DNA of 64,000 bases from positions 1 to 64,000 of the forward strand of contig JAIXSZ010000050.1 of the NCBI GenBank assembly GCA_027484425.1, in the 5' to 3' direction. Position numbers and translations under genes: made by a program. Of this stretch, positions 9,701 through 18,266 are shown piece by piece. Position 1 is the stretch's first letter; every line of letters begins with the position of its first letter. This DNA comes from Sphingobacteriales bacterium. Lineage in GTDB: Bacteria; Bacteroidota; Bacteroidia; Chitinophagales; Chitinophagaceae. The notes under the pieces are model-generated. The model saw nothing but the letters and a program-made list of their open reading frames with translations, did no database searches and was not told the DNA's origin.

Positions 9701-10616
9701 AGTGTTTTGTCTAGGCGGTGGTGTACTGTTAAGTGCATTCCCTGGTTTAACGTATCAGTGGTACAGAAATGGAGTGGCTATTATAGGTGCCAATTCAGCA
9801 ACTTATGCTGCCACTGCAACTGGGGGCTATAGGGTAAGAATCACCAATCCGGCAACGGGCTGCACAAGTATGACAGCTGCTGATTCTGTGTTGACGCTAA
9901 TTGACAATCCTTTGGCAATAGCGCTTACACCCGCGCGTTTCTGCTGGGGTGGTAGTGCCTTGCTATCTACTACTTTTGCAAGCTTGGGCAGTGGAGCTAG
10001 TTATCAGTGGTCATTCAATGGTACACCTATACCAGGTGCAACGAATGGTACTTACAGCGCACCCAATACTGGCGATTACAGATGCACCATCACTGTATCT
10101 GGTGTGGGAGGCTGCACTGTAGCTACCAATGATATTAGTGTAAACGAAGTGCCACTTCCAGACCCTATTATTACACAATCTGGTACATTATTGAGGGCGC
10201 AAACATTTTATACATCTTACCAATGGTATAAAAACCTGGTGGCTATAACGGGTGCCGACACACACACTATAGCACATACGGGTTCTGGAAGTTATAAAGT
10301 TAGGGTTACAGATACTAATGGTTGTCAATCAATGTCTGGCAGCTTTGTGCTTAATGGCGGCACCACAACTGTGAGCAATGCTACTACTCATAACATCAGT
10401 ATCTACCCAAATCCTGCACTGGGTATAGTATACATACAAAGCGATGTAGTGGTAAATGCTGTGATAACAAGTATGGACGGCAGGGTAGTAATGCGCAAGG
10501 CAAATGCTACAACGGTAGATATAGCCGCTTTGGCTGATGGTGTGTACCTTATAACGTTGTATGACGACAACAACACTGCTATTAGAATAGAGAAACTGGT
10601 GAAGCAAAGTAACTAA
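6753..10616 (+). CDS. Secreted Ig-like (BIG2-type) repeat protein with T9SS type A domain
   Basis: A 1287-residue exported protein. After the signal peptide there is a non-repeated head (about 25-290) with a VAVSQWNRG motif that it shares with the giant protein at 19500. Next come six tandem Ig-like repeats of about 72 residues (218 bp, roughly 7636-8945), each with the pattern PAAITG..VC.G, GGTWSS, VATV..TGVVTGVSAGT, ITYTL.TGC. These resemble bacterial Ig-like group 2 domains. Five or six PKD-like modules with YQW...G..I.GA motifs follow. The last about 75 residues are a T9SS type A sorting domain (ISIYPNPALGIVYIQSD, DGVYLITL). It is probably a surface adhesin or matrix protein. The region is C/T/A-biased and Thr/Ser/Gly rich, so antisense frames here are shadows. 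A promoter is at 6649-6680 and a terminator at 10645. Confidence 0.92.
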   Translation: MSIGKIRLFSAWYVVAFLMLATSVTLWGQTPIAPNAWTGSPASAAGASGFTTLPATTTPGVATVAVSQWNRGAVTFNAAAACYNSRDWEVGGTLASAVANNRFVSFTVTNSATTQLQITRLFIRSQVSATGPQKVRVQYTLGATTANFGGEVATAHTATPEDWTITDVICVPPGRTITFRLYGWAATGAAGTLRINDGTSIFAFFATPVTATASSNAPICEGTQLDFTTTVSGGIPGYTYSWAGPGGFTSTLPNPSIVSPTPAASGVYTVTVTDALSCNTSTTPVTASVTVNPTPAAITGTTLVCPGLTTTLSSTTAGGTWSSADPAIATVAAGTGVVTGVSAGTVVISYTLSTSCFTTTIVTVDVPPAALTGGLSICEGLTSLLSSATPSGAWTSSNVAVATVSAAGLVFAVAPGTSTITYTIPSGCIATAIVTVYPFPAAITGPTAVCVAQGITLSNTAAGGIWTSSNTGVATVNAAGVVTGVAAGTANITYTLPGGCFSTYTITVNPLPAAIGGPSAVCVGAVSTFTNTTPGGTWSSSDLIVATIGAGTGVMLPLSAGTTVVTYTNTTTTCFVTRTVTVNPSPAAITGASGVCLGTSVTLSSTTSGGTWTSSNTTVATIGAATGVVNGLVVGTTNITYTVTSTGCIATRVQTVHPLPSAITGPATVCPGLSITWSSSPAGGNWTSANTTIATAAPTTGVITGVAAGLVNITYTLPTGCIAVRSVSVNPAPPAIITPLGDTTFCPGDFVVLSANTGAGLTYQWYSGATPISGAVTATYIATVSGSIRVRVFNTLGCPTFSAPMAILADAVTATITAAGGITTACASTPVVLNATAGAGYTYQWLLGGVALPGATSASLTTTASGSYTVRITNTTGCSDVSTPTAVTLVPSPSDVVTISGPLTFCFGNTVTLTVGTGAGYTYQWFDVGGAIAGATNNIFTATGSGAYYATITNTDGCVATTAITNVVVNPVPDPTITLGGSSVFCLGGGVLLSAFPGLTYQWYRNGVAIIGANSATYAATATGGYRVRITNPATGCTSMTAADSVLTLIDNPLAIALTPARFCWGGSALLSTTFASLGSGASYQWSFNGTPIPGATNGTYSAPNTGDYRCTITVSGVGGCTVATNDISVNEVPLPDPIITQSGTLLRAQTFYTSYQWYKNLVAITGADTHTIAHTGSGSYKVRVTDTNGCQSMSGSFVLNGGTTTVSNATTHNISIYPNPALGIVYIQSDVVVNAVITSMDGRVVMRKANATTVDIAALADGVYLITLYDDNNTAIRIEKLVKQSN

Positions 10617-10644
10617 TAGGAGTATACAACTACAAGATAATTCT

Positions 10645-10687
10645 GAGCCTGCGCATCATATACTGTGCAGGCTCTTTCATTAGTAGT
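10645..10687 (+). terminator. Rho-independent terminator after the Ig-repeat gene
   Basis: GAGCCTGC (10645-10652) pairs perfectly with GCAGGCTC (10677-10684) and a short T-run follows. It lies 28 bp after the stop codon at 10616. Confidence 0.75.
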
Positions 10688-10803
10688 ACAATGAGACCGA
10701 TTCCTAGATTAGTTATTTTAAGGAAATTATAAATATTTTCCTCACGTTATTGCAAAACCAACCGTCTTCTATAGTATACCTTGACAATTTAAACCAATAG
10801 TTT

Positions 10804-12513
10804 ATGAAACACCTTATTACATTTTGGCTGGCGCTATTGTCGCTGTCTGTGTTTAGCACACGTGCCGGTGCTTCAACTTCTATCACATCGCACTCTTATT
10901 ATTTTTCTGCTAGTTGTGGCACTGTGTTTTTTTATATTGGTACAGCAGGGTGCACTACCAGCGACTCGCTCATGGCATATTTTGGCGATGGGACTGATGA
11001 TATTTTTGTTGATTCCTGCAGTGGGTCTATTGGTATGGTCAATTTTACACACACCTACTTATCTAGTGGTAGCTACACTGTGAAGCTAGTTGCGTATTCT
11101 GGAACTTTGCCCGAAGATTCTGTAACATTCACTGTCAATATTAACTTTTGTAGGCAACTACCCATCAGTGTGTACAATGACCTGAACAGCAACTGTACGC
11201 ACGATGTAACAGATGCCAATGTCAATGCACCCTCTATTATAAAAGTAGACTCTGCTGGTACTCCTATCGATACAGTAAGTATGCTATACGGTATGTATTA
11301 CACAGCATATGGCCCTCCCGGCACGGTTTACACATTCAGGGTACTCACTCCGCCAGCGGGTATGGTGGCTACATGCCCATCTTCAGGCATCGTTACCAGT
11401 ACTGTGCCAGCAGTAGGCGTTGCTGCTACTTTGCAGCAAATAGGATATGAATGTGTCACTACTGCCGATTATGACCTAAGCCTGAGTGCATCCTTCAGAC
11501 CAGCAATAGCTGGAGGTGGTGCCAATGTGGCTAGTGTGGTAGTGTACAATTCCAATTGTGCAGGTACACCCACACCTGCAGTTTTGAAATTTGAATACAG
11601 TACTAAATATTCATTTGGATATGTTACTCCGGCTACACTTGCTTATACTGTTACTGGTACCAGCGTATCAGTAAGTTTGGGTACTATTACTCCTACGTCT
11701 CCCAGTTTAGTGAACATAAAACTAATTCCTGTATTGCCACTTACACTGGGCGATACTGCCAATACCCGATTCTCAGTAACACCTGTAACCGGAGATGTGG
11801 TGCCCACCAATAATGTAATAGTGCGTTGCGATACTGTAATAGGTGCGTATGACCCCAACCAGAAATCTGTAACACCTCCCGGGCCCATTTCGGCTGGCCA
11901 ACACCTCGAGTACCTGCTGGAGTTTGAGAATCAAGGCAATGACACAGCATACAACATACACATATTAGATACGCTGTCTGACTATCTGGACATCAACACG
12001 CTACAGATGGTGGGTAGCACGCACGCAGTAAGCCTAATAAGGTACATAGGTGGTGGTAAAAACATACTCAAATTTGACTTCTCCGATATTAGACTGCCCG
12101 ATAGCTCACATCACGATTATTGCAGGGGTTCTGTGGCTTTCTCTATCAATGCCAAAAGTACGCTAGCATTAGGTACTGTAATACCTAATAGGGTAGGTAT
12201 CTACTTCGATACCAACCCTGCTATAATGACCAATACTGTTTATAGTAACATACCATTTCCTGCAGGTGTAGCTAATACCCGATTATCGGCAGTAGAACTC
12301 TACCCGAATCCTGTAAGTAACCTGCTGCACATTAGCACCGATGGTCAGTACAGCACCCTAACTATTTACAACATAGTAGGGCAAGTGGTAAGTACGATGG
12401 CTATACAAAAAAGTACTACTGCTATTGATGTGCAGAGCTATAGACCAGGTATGTATTATGCGACACTACGTGGCGTGAACGGTACTAAAACCGTTAAATT
12501 CGAAAAACAATAA
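10804..12513 (+). CDS. Secreted protein with PKD-like and DUF7619-like domains, T9SS type A
   Basis: A 569-residue exported protein with a signal peptide (MKHLITFWLALLSLSVFSTRA). Residues about 25-115 look PKD-like (YFGDGTDDIF..., FTHTYLSSGSYTVKLVA). A central region of about 260 residues has no motif I recognise. Residues about 350-480 contain the conserved module YDPNQKSVTPPG, HLEYLLEFENQGNDTAYNIH, DTLSDYLDINT, RVGIYFDTNPAIMTN, which occurs in many Bacteroidota secreted proteins as DUF7619/DUF11-like. The final 75 residues are a T9SS type A sorting domain (VELYPNPVSNLLHIST, RPGMYYATL). It follows the Ig-repeat gene after a terminator and ends in a strong terminator of its own, so it is probably monocistronic. 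It is a surface or secreted protein of unknown ligand. Confidence 0.9.
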   Translation: MKHLITFWLALLSLSVFSTRAGASTSITSHSYYFSASCGTVFFYIGTAGCTTSDSLMAYFGDGTDDIFVDSCSGSIGMVNFTHTYLSSGSYTVKLVAYSGTLPEDSVTFTVNINFCRQLPISVYNDLNSNCTHDVTDANVNAPSIIKVDSAGTPIDTVSMLYGMYYTAYGPPGTVYTFRVLTPPAGMVATCPSSGIVTSTVPAVGVAATLQQIGYECVTTADYDLSLSASFRPAIAGGGANVASVVVYNSNCAGTPTPAVLKFEYSTKYSFGYVTPATLAYTVTGTSVSVSLGTITPTSPSLVNIKLIPVLPLTLGDTANTRFSVTPVTGDVVPTNNVIVRCDTVIGAYDPNQKSVTPPGPISAGQHLEYLLEFENQGNDTAYNIHILDTLSDYLDINTLQMVGSTHAVSLIRYIGGGKNILKFDFSDIRLPDSSHHDYCRGSVAFSINAKSTLALGTVIPNRVGIYFDTNPAIMTNTVYSNIPFPAGVANTRLSAVELYPNPVSNLLHISTDGQYSTLTIYNIVGQVVSTMAIQKSTTAIDVQSYRPGMYYATLRGVNGTKTVKFEKQ

Positions 12514-12539
12514 GCTACTTGTAAGCATGTATTATTTGC

Positions 12540-12577
12540 AATGGGTTGACCTTACAGATGGTCAACCCATTTTCTTT
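12540..12577 (+). terminator. Strong rho-independent terminator
   Basis: A perfect 12-bp stem, AATGGGTTGACC (12540-12551) with GGTCAACCCATT (12560-12571), has an 8-nt loop and is followed by a T-rich run. It lies 26 bp after the stop at 12513. Confidence 0.92.
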
Positions 12578-12726
12578 TTCGCATTTTCGCATTGCTACGA
12601 ATGAAATAGGTATTATAGACAGTGCTGCAATCAATATATTTGCGTTTTCATTCAAATACAACACTATACTTACCACAGTACATGGTAATGTAGCTGCAAA
12701 CAATGTTTATCTAAATAATACAGTGC

Positions 12727-13437
12727 ATGGCTGGTATAAGAATAGGGTGCTTAACACTACTTACTACACTTTTATTTGCTGGCAAGTCCTCATCTCAGAC
12801 TATAGAAATCGGTTCTTGGAATGTTCTCAACATTAAGTACAATCACACCAAAAAGCTCAGTTTGTTTGGGGAAGGTCAATTGCGTTCACTGCAGTTGTAT
12901 AATGAATTCCATTATCATGAATACAAAGGTGGTATCAACTATAAATTCTCAAAATCGATAACGCTCACCTTAGCAGCGGGTAGTTATCAAACGTACAGAG
13001 AGGGAGGGAATTTTGAGGTGCCTAAAAACAATGATGAGTTCAGGCTATGGCCGCAGATAACCCTATTTCAGGAAATAAATAAGATTAGAATTGAGCAACG
13101 ATACAGAGCAGAAATGCGGTGGACTATTAACGGATATCGCAATCGTTTCAGGTATAGATTGGGTGCTAGCTACCCCTTTGGCAAAGAAATAAATGGCTAT
13201 AAACCTTTTGCGGTTAGTGTGAGCAACGAATTGTTTTTTACGGATGTAGCACCCTATTTTGAGCGAAACAGAATACAGACGAATTTCAATTACAAAATCT
13301 CTAAGATCTCTACCATGCAATTAGGCTATTTGCATCAGTTTGATTACAAGATAAATGATGAAACTGGTCGAGACTTTATAGTGGTGGGTTATTTTAAGGA
13401 AATAAACAGAAAAATTCCTTCAAGAAAAGACCAATAA
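12727..13437 (+). CDS. DUF2490 outer-membrane protein
   Basis: A 236-residue protein with a signal peptide (CLTLLTTLLFAGKSSS) and the alternating aromatic/polar pattern of a small beta-barrel. Sequences such as KKLSLFGEGQLRSLQLYNEF, RIEQRYRAEMRW, NRFRYRLGASYPF and ELFFTDV..YFERNR are typical of DUF2490 proteins, predicted outer-membrane proteins in Bacteroidota with no assigned role. The ATG at 12727 is used; an ATG-less extension upstream is not credible. A lone TAnnTTTG box (TATATTTG, 12635-12642) with no convincing -33 partner may serve it. It is convergent with the gene ending at 13538, with a shared terminator between them. Confidence 0.85.
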   Translation: MAGIRIGCLTLLTTLLFAGKSSSQTIEIGSWNVLNIKYNHTKKLSLFGEGQLRSLQLYNEFHYHEYKGGINYKFSKSITLTLAAGSYQTYREGGNFEVPKNNDEFRLWPQITLFQEINKIRIEQRYRAEMRWTINGYRNRFRYRLGASYPFGKEINGYKPFAVSVSNELFFTDVAPYFERNRIQTNFNYKISKISTMQLGYLHQFDYKINDETGRDFIVVGYFKEINRKIPSRKDQ

Positions 13438-13483
13438 AATCAGTTGGGCGTTCATCGTCATATTGCCCCGTCTCACCACACAA

Positions 13484-13514
13484 AAAAAGCCCACCACTTG
13501 CGTGGCAGGCTTTT
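13484..13514. terminator. Bidirectional terminator between convergent genes
   Basis: AAAAGCC (13485-13491) pairs with GGCTTTT (13508-13514), and an inner CCAC/GTGG stem closes a small loop. A-runs on the left and T-runs on the right make it work in both directions, between the DUF2490 gene and the minus-strand secreted protein. Confidence 0.8.
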
Positions 13515-13537
13515 GAGTAGGTTGGTGTTGTATAATA

Positions 13538-14557
13538 TTAGTTTACTGCAAACTTCACAGTAGTAGCGCTGTTGTTGCTGCTCATTCTAGCGAAGTACAT
13601 GCCAGATGTAAGGTTAAGACCGTTTACAGTCAGTTGGTTTTCGCCAGCTGTTGCTTTTACATTCTGTGTGTGTACTGTGCGACCAGTGATATCATAGATG
13701 CTCAGGCTATAGTTGTTAGTTTCTTCTGTGCTGTATACAAACGATACTTTGTCAGAAGAAGCAGCGCCTATTACTTTAAGTTCGGTAGTAGGAGCGTTAG
13801 CTACATCAGCTACGCCTACAGAACCAGTCCAAGTAAGGTTAACATCGTCAATAGCAGTAACGGCACGTGAGCCAGAACCTGTAGAAGCTGTAAGCGCTAC
13901 AATACGTATCCATACATTTGATGCTTTGTTGTCTAGTGCAGTACCAAAGTTAACTGTGATAGGATTGTTACTGAAAGTAAGGTTACCAGTAGTCATAGTA
14001 CCAGTAGTAGTAGCAGGAGTGAATACATCAGTTGCACCCAGTGTGTTGCCTACGAAATAGTCAACTACCCATGTAGTAGTACGTGGAGCAGTGTAATCTA
14101 ACGACTGCAATTTGAAAGAAAGATTGAATCCTGTACCACCCGAAGTTTTAGCTAGTTTCAGTACAAAAGCAGCACCTGGCTCCAAATTTGGGTTAGTTGG
14201 GTTAGTCTGAGAAACTTGTTTTACGCCCATTGCTCTATCAGTAACCAATTTCTGAGCATCGCAAGTCATAGATGCAGTGGCTACGTTGGCAGAAGCCAGA
14301 TTTTTAAAACCACCACCATTCACATCAGAAGGACAGTTGATAGTATCGGCATATATACCGTAGTTAACACTTGTACTGAAAGATTTGATAGTTCCTACAG
14401 AAGAGGCAGTAGCCAAGCTATAAGTAGACCATCCAGTAGGCAATCCTGTGCCAATGCTGTTAAAGTTCTGCGTGTAAGGAGATGCAGTAATGTTCAGCTG
14501 TGCGTTAACGTTCATTGTAACGGCAGCAGCGGCGATAAGTAAAAGTGCTTTTTTCAT
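13538..14557 (-). CDS. T9SS type A secreted protein
   Basis: A 339-residue exported protein. The signal peptide is MKKALLLIAAAAVTMNVNAQ. Residues about 25-245 form a beta-rich, jelly-roll-like domain that begins YTQNFNSIGTGLPTGWSTY, a motif often seen at the start of secreted Bacteroidota carbohydrate- or nucleic-acid-related proteins. The last 80 residues form a T9SS type A sorting domain (VSFVYSTEETNNYSLSIYD, LTSGMYFARM). No catalytic motif was recognised. It is the third gene of a minus-strand set after the TonB receptor and the DUF5689 lipoprotein. A 107-bp gap with a possible -7 box (TAATTTTG on the minus strand at 14597-14590) may let it be transcribed alone as well. Function is inferred only from context: it may be an accessory of the uptake system. 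Confidence 0.88.
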   Translation of the reverse strand: MKKALLLIAAAAVTMNVNAQLNITASPYTQNFNSIGTGLPTGWSTYSLATASSVGTIKSFSTSVNYGIYADTINCPSDVNGGGFKNLASANVATASMTCDAQKLVTDRAMGVKQVSQTNPTNPNLEPGAAFVLKLAKTSGGTGFNLSFKLQSLDYTAPRTTTWVVDYFVGNTLGATDVFTPATTTGTMTTGNLTFSNNPITVNFGTALDNKASNVWIRIVALTASTGSGSRAVTAIDDVNLTWTGSVGVADVANAPTTELKVIGAASSDKVSFVYSTEETNNYSLSIYDITGRTVHTQNVKATAGENQLTVNGLNLTSGMYFARMSSNNSATTVKFAVN

Positions 14558-14664
14558 AATTAATTGTTTTTTATTTTAAAAAGTCTTTGCAAAATTAAGC
14601 AATCCATGTTATTAAATCATTACCAAAAAATATGTGTAATGGTTATTTCTTAGTTCTCCAATTT

Positions 14665-15492
14665 TTAGGGGCAAGATCTTGCTTCAGTAAATTTAACGTC
14701 AGTAGTATCTCTCATCACAAACTGTGGAGTAGCGTAGTAGGTGGTGAAGATACCTGTAATTTTCCCTTTTCCGTTAGGGGTAGTAGCTGCCTGAAAGGTA
14801 GAATAGCTGCTATTATACATCGTCAGCGAGCCTGAAAACGGACAATCTGATATAGTACGGTTGGTGCTAGCGTTGGCATTAGAGTATAGTACATTGTTCG
14901 AGCCATTGGCAAACTGCATGTTTTCAAGCGTTACCAGTGTATTCAAATATCTACCTGGACTAGAGAACAAATCTGCTATGGTGACTACTTTTGGAGTTAT
15001 AGTATTAGGGAAAGAACCACGAACAATGTAGGTGCTAATAAGCGAAGAAGGAATACCAGTAGTGCTACCAGAAGCGTCTATGCTATAGGTGATTTCTGGC
15101 AGACCTCTGTAGTTCACTAGATATAAACCTTTAAGCTTTACATATATTTTACGGCCTACTGGGTAGTCGCCATAAAGGTTAGTTCTGTCAAGCACCAGTG
15201 CAATTGCGCCTCCTAGTGTATCTTGTATGTACAGTTGTTTGTAGATATTGCCCGATCTGTCATCACCAATAACTATACCACTGATAGTTGTATCGCCAAG
15301 CACTCTACCTTTGTTGCTTTCCAGATACAGCGCACTTTCTGCTAGTGCACTTATAGGGGAATTGGTAGGTAGATTGGGGTCTATTTGGCTGCTTTCTGGT
15401 GGTGCATCAAAATCTTGCTTCACACATGAGTTCATACTCATTGCTCCGAGCGCACACAGTAACGTTGTTTTTAATAATTTCATTTTTTTCAT
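14665..15492 (-). CDS. DUF5689 lipoprotein
   Basis: A 275-residue lipoprotein. The leader ends ALGAMSMNSC, with the Cys at about residue 22 as the lipidation site, followed by an acidic linker. The body (about 50-270) is of DUF5689 type, an OB-fold-like domain with TISGIVIGDDRSGNIYKQLY, IQDTLGGAIAL, GRKIYVKLKGLYL and a C-terminal GIFTTY..TPQFVMRDT. DUF5689 proteins are typically encoded directly after TonB-dependent receptors in Bacteroidota. Here the ATG at 15492 lies 4 bp after the receptor stop codon, so the two genes are surely co-transcribed and probably translationally coupled. It probably sits on the outer membrane and binds a ligand for the receptor; the ligand is not known. Confidence 0.9.
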   Translation of the reverse strand: MKKMKLLKTTLLCALGAMSMNSCVKQDFDAPPESSQIDPNLPTNSPISALAESALYLESNKGRVLGDTTISGIVIGDDRSGNIYKQLYIQDTLGGAIALVLDRTNLYGDYPVGRKIYVKLKGLYLVNYRGLPEITYSIDASGSTTGIPSSLISTYIVRGSFPNTITPKVVTIADLFSSPGRYLNTLVTLENMQFANGSNNVLYSNANASTNRTISDCPFSGSLTMYNSSYSTFQAATTPNGKGKITGIFTTYYATPQFVMRDTTDVKFTEARSCP

Positions 15493-15496
15493 TTTT

Positions 15497-18079
15497 TTAG
15501 AATCTTAAGCTAAGTGACACATAGTAGTTGGCACCAAACGCATAATCGTATTTATTAGGGAATCTGTTTACATTTCTCTGGTTGTAGTCGTAGCGTAGCT
15601 GCTCAAAGCCAGATACTTTGATGTCGGTTTTGTTTAGGGCATTTACTACACCCATATTCAGGTAGGCAGTGGTGCTGCGTTTTAAGTTCTTTACATACTT
15701 GTTGACTCTAAACGATTTACCAGCATTTAGGTCTATTGTAAATGCAGCTGGTAGTTTTTCCTGTGCTACAATGCTGTTCCATTTTTGACTGCCTTTCACT
15801 ACTAGGTCTGTAGCTTCCTGTGTGCGACGATCGGGATTGATGTCTACATAGTTGCGGTCAGTGTAGTTAAAGTTCACGCGTCCAGTCCAGTAGTTTTTTG
15901 GACGATAGTTGATGGCAAAAGAATACACAGTTTGAGGACCAACAGGCAAGTAATAATCTTTGATATACACCTTACGCTCTATCGATGTTTGGTCAGGTTG
16001 GTTGTCGCGGTAGAATTTTACGTTAGGTCTATTGGTGTAAAAGGCCTGACCTACGGCTGCTATCGCATTTAGGCTCCAAACGTCGTTTATTTTCAAAGCA
16101 CCCGAAAACTCAGTACCAATATTACGTGTGTTTACACCTGTCATTATATAGTTAACGAATGAAATAACTGCAGGGTCGTCATTGAAGAAGGTTTTGTTGA
16201 TGGCAGCGTCTGTTACATCTGTAGCATAACCAGTAACACGCGCATAGATGCTGGGCGACTTGAATATATATCCAGCTTCTACTGTTTTAGATTTTTGTGT
16301 AGTAGCATTGTCTATTACAAAGTCGCGAGTGCGTGCAGAAATGTACGTATTGGTCACTTTTGGCGCTTCGGTAGACATGTCTGCATTTACATAAAGATTG
16401 TGTTGGTTATTGATCTTGTATAATATTCCACCTTTTGTTTTGTAAGTAAGGAAGTCGTTAGACTTGCTTTTGCCTAATGAATTATCGGGGAACAAACCAT
16501 TTTGCATAAAGCCATTGCGGAAGAATGAAGTATATCCGCCGTTAGCAGCAGCAAAAAAGTCGAATTTGTTGGTGTTAATTACAGTTTGTCCCCAAATTTC
16601 ACCTTCTTTGATATTCACATTGTAGTCATAACCATATTTATCGCCCTGACGAATAACCTGATTAGGGTTTTTAAGGTCATTTTGAGTGAAGTTAGGGTTG
16701 CTAATAGTTTGTTGAGATGCAAACTGATTGTAGTTCAAGAAAAACTCTCCACCCATCAAGTCTAGCATTTCTTTATAATACCTATCGTCTTGCGATACGA
16801 ACCGTATACCACCATATAAGTTAACATTTTTGCTCAAAGAGTGTTCTATGTTGGTGTTGAAACTTATCTTTTTCATGTCATCTACACGGTTGCTCAGTGC
16901 ATACAACGAACGTTTACCTGTTACCGTTTGCCCTGCTACACCACCTACATTTTCTATTGTCTCTATGTTGGTAGCGTTAGAAGAGTACATTCTGTCCCAG
17001 TTTACCTGAAGCAAATCTCTATTAGCCAATATTTGGTTTCTTACTGCATCGGCAGCGGCAGGCAATGGTTCGAAGAGATTGAGGTAGTAACTAGGTAGAT
17101 TACGGTAATAATCTGGGGCAGGGTTGTAGGCATTGTAGAAGTCGATGGATGATATTTTATATTTACCAAATTCATAACCTACAGCAGTGTTCCAGCGCGT
17201 TCTGTCATTAGGCTCATAGGTATAATTCGCAATCATTACTGGCTGAAAAGAGTTTACTACTCTTGAGTTACGTTTTTCGCCATTCTGATATCCCCATGAA
17301 GGATTGTACTGGTTGTTATTGGCAAGCTGATACACTTCATCTATAGCGGTAAGGGATTGCCCCCTCTTGGTAGGAGCAGCAAAAGTTGTGAAGTTCAGTT
17401 GGCCTTTTTTGGTTACTTTACTTACAGCACCATAGAAGGAATAGCCATCGTAGAATGTACCAGGTACATAGCCTTCATTGGCCCAACGGCGAGAGGCAGA
17501 TACTGACCATGCCCAGCCATCTTTGTTTAGTCCGCTGTTGTGAGTTACCATCAATCGGTTTCTGAAGTTACGGTTGGCATTCATGTGGCTGACGCTGGTT
17601 CCCTTGCGTTGATTAGCGGCAGTTGCATCGATGTAGTTGGTACCATTAGTGCTTCCGTATGCAAACTCAGATGGGAACAAACCGTAAGTAGTATTTCTGG
17701 AGCGCAATACATCATTTAGCCCCCCTAGCTGTCCGAAGGTTGCAAATCCACGCTCCAAATCTTGCATTTGTATACCGTTTACAAAGATGTCCATATTGTC
17801 AAGGCCACGAGGACGAAACCTGTACTGACCCAATACAAAACCAGAAATAAACAGAAATTGATCCTGGCTACGGAAGGACATACCTGTACCGTTTTGAGAT
17901 CCAGAAGCAGAAACATCATCGTCCTGATTATCATTAACTTCCTCTACAGTAATAGTGGGAATGTACTGGTCAATGTGACCTGAATCACTTTTAGCAGTAT
18001 CGCTTTTGGCTTCCTGACTGTAAATTTTAGGGGATGCAATAAGTAAGATACCCGTAACTAAAAGTACTTTTTGAAACAT
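15497..18079 (-). CDS. TonB-dependent outer-membrane receptor
   Basis: An 860-residue protein with a signal peptide (MFQKVLLVTGILLIASPKIYS). A short acidic linker (about 20-50) precedes a plug-like domain with FRPRGLDNMDIFVNGIQMQD and NDVLRSRN, then a long beta-barrel with aromatic girdles and a C-terminal YYVSLSLRF strand ending in Phe. I see no CarboxypepD_reg domain at the N-terminus, unlike SusC-type receptors. The frame runs on to a GTG at 18103, but the ATG at 18079 starts the signal peptide. It transports an unknown substrate using TonB energy. It is the first gene of the DUF5689 set and divergent from an exported nuclease-like gene. A TAGTTTTG box lies on the minus strand at 18134-18127. 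Confidence 0.92.
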   Translation of the reverse strand: MFQKVLLVTGILLIASPKIYSQEAKSDTAKSDSGHIDQYIPTITVEEVNDNQDDDVSASGSQNGTGMSFRSQDQFLFISGFVLGQYRFRPRGLDNMDIFVNGIQMQDLERGFATFGQLGGLNDVLRSRNTTYGLFPSEFAYGSTNGTNYIDATAANQRKGTSVSHMNANRNFRNRLMVTHNSGLNKDGWAWSVSASRRWANEGYVPGTFYDGYSFYGAVSKVTKKGQLNFTTFAAPTKRGQSLTAIDEVYQLANNNQYNPSWGYQNGEKRNSRVVNSFQPVMIANYTYEPNDRTRWNTAVGYEFGKYKISSIDFYNAYNPAPDYYRNLPSYYLNLFEPLPAAADAVRNQILANRDLLQVNWDRMYSSNATNIETIENVGGVAGQTVTGKRSLYALSNRVDDMKKISFNTNIEHSLSKNVNLYGGIRFVSQDDRYYKEMLDLMGGEFFLNYNQFASQQTISNPNFTQNDLKNPNQVIRQGDKYGYDYNVNIKEGEIWGQTVINTNKFDFFAAANGGYTSFFRNGFMQNGLFPDNSLGKSKSNDFLTYKTKGGILYKINNQHNLYVNADMSTEAPKVTNTYISARTRDFVIDNATTQKSKTVEAGYIFKSPSIYARVTGYATDVTDAAINKTFFNDDPAVISFVNYIMTGVNTRNIGTEFSGALKINDVWSLNAIAAVGQAFYTNRPNVKFYRDNQPDQTSIERKVYIKDYYLPVGPQTVYSFAINYRPKNYWTGRVNFNYTDRNYVDINPDRRTQEATDLVVKGSQKWNSIVAQEKLPAAFTIDLNAGKSFRVNKYVKNLKRSTTAYLNMGVVNALNKTDIKVSGFEQLRYDYNQRNVNRFPNKYDYAFGANYYVSLSLRF

Positions 18080-18266
18080 GTTATATTTATATTTTATCAA
18101 CACTCCTCACAATTCATTATGGGCTGCAAAACTATGAACGACAGTTCTGTAAAACATTTTGATGGAGTTATGTAATAGTTAATTCGGCTTTAATTGACGG
18201 ATATTTTATAATTTCTTGAGGTAAATTGCACCCAATTATAATAAATCGCCAAAAATAACTCATTTA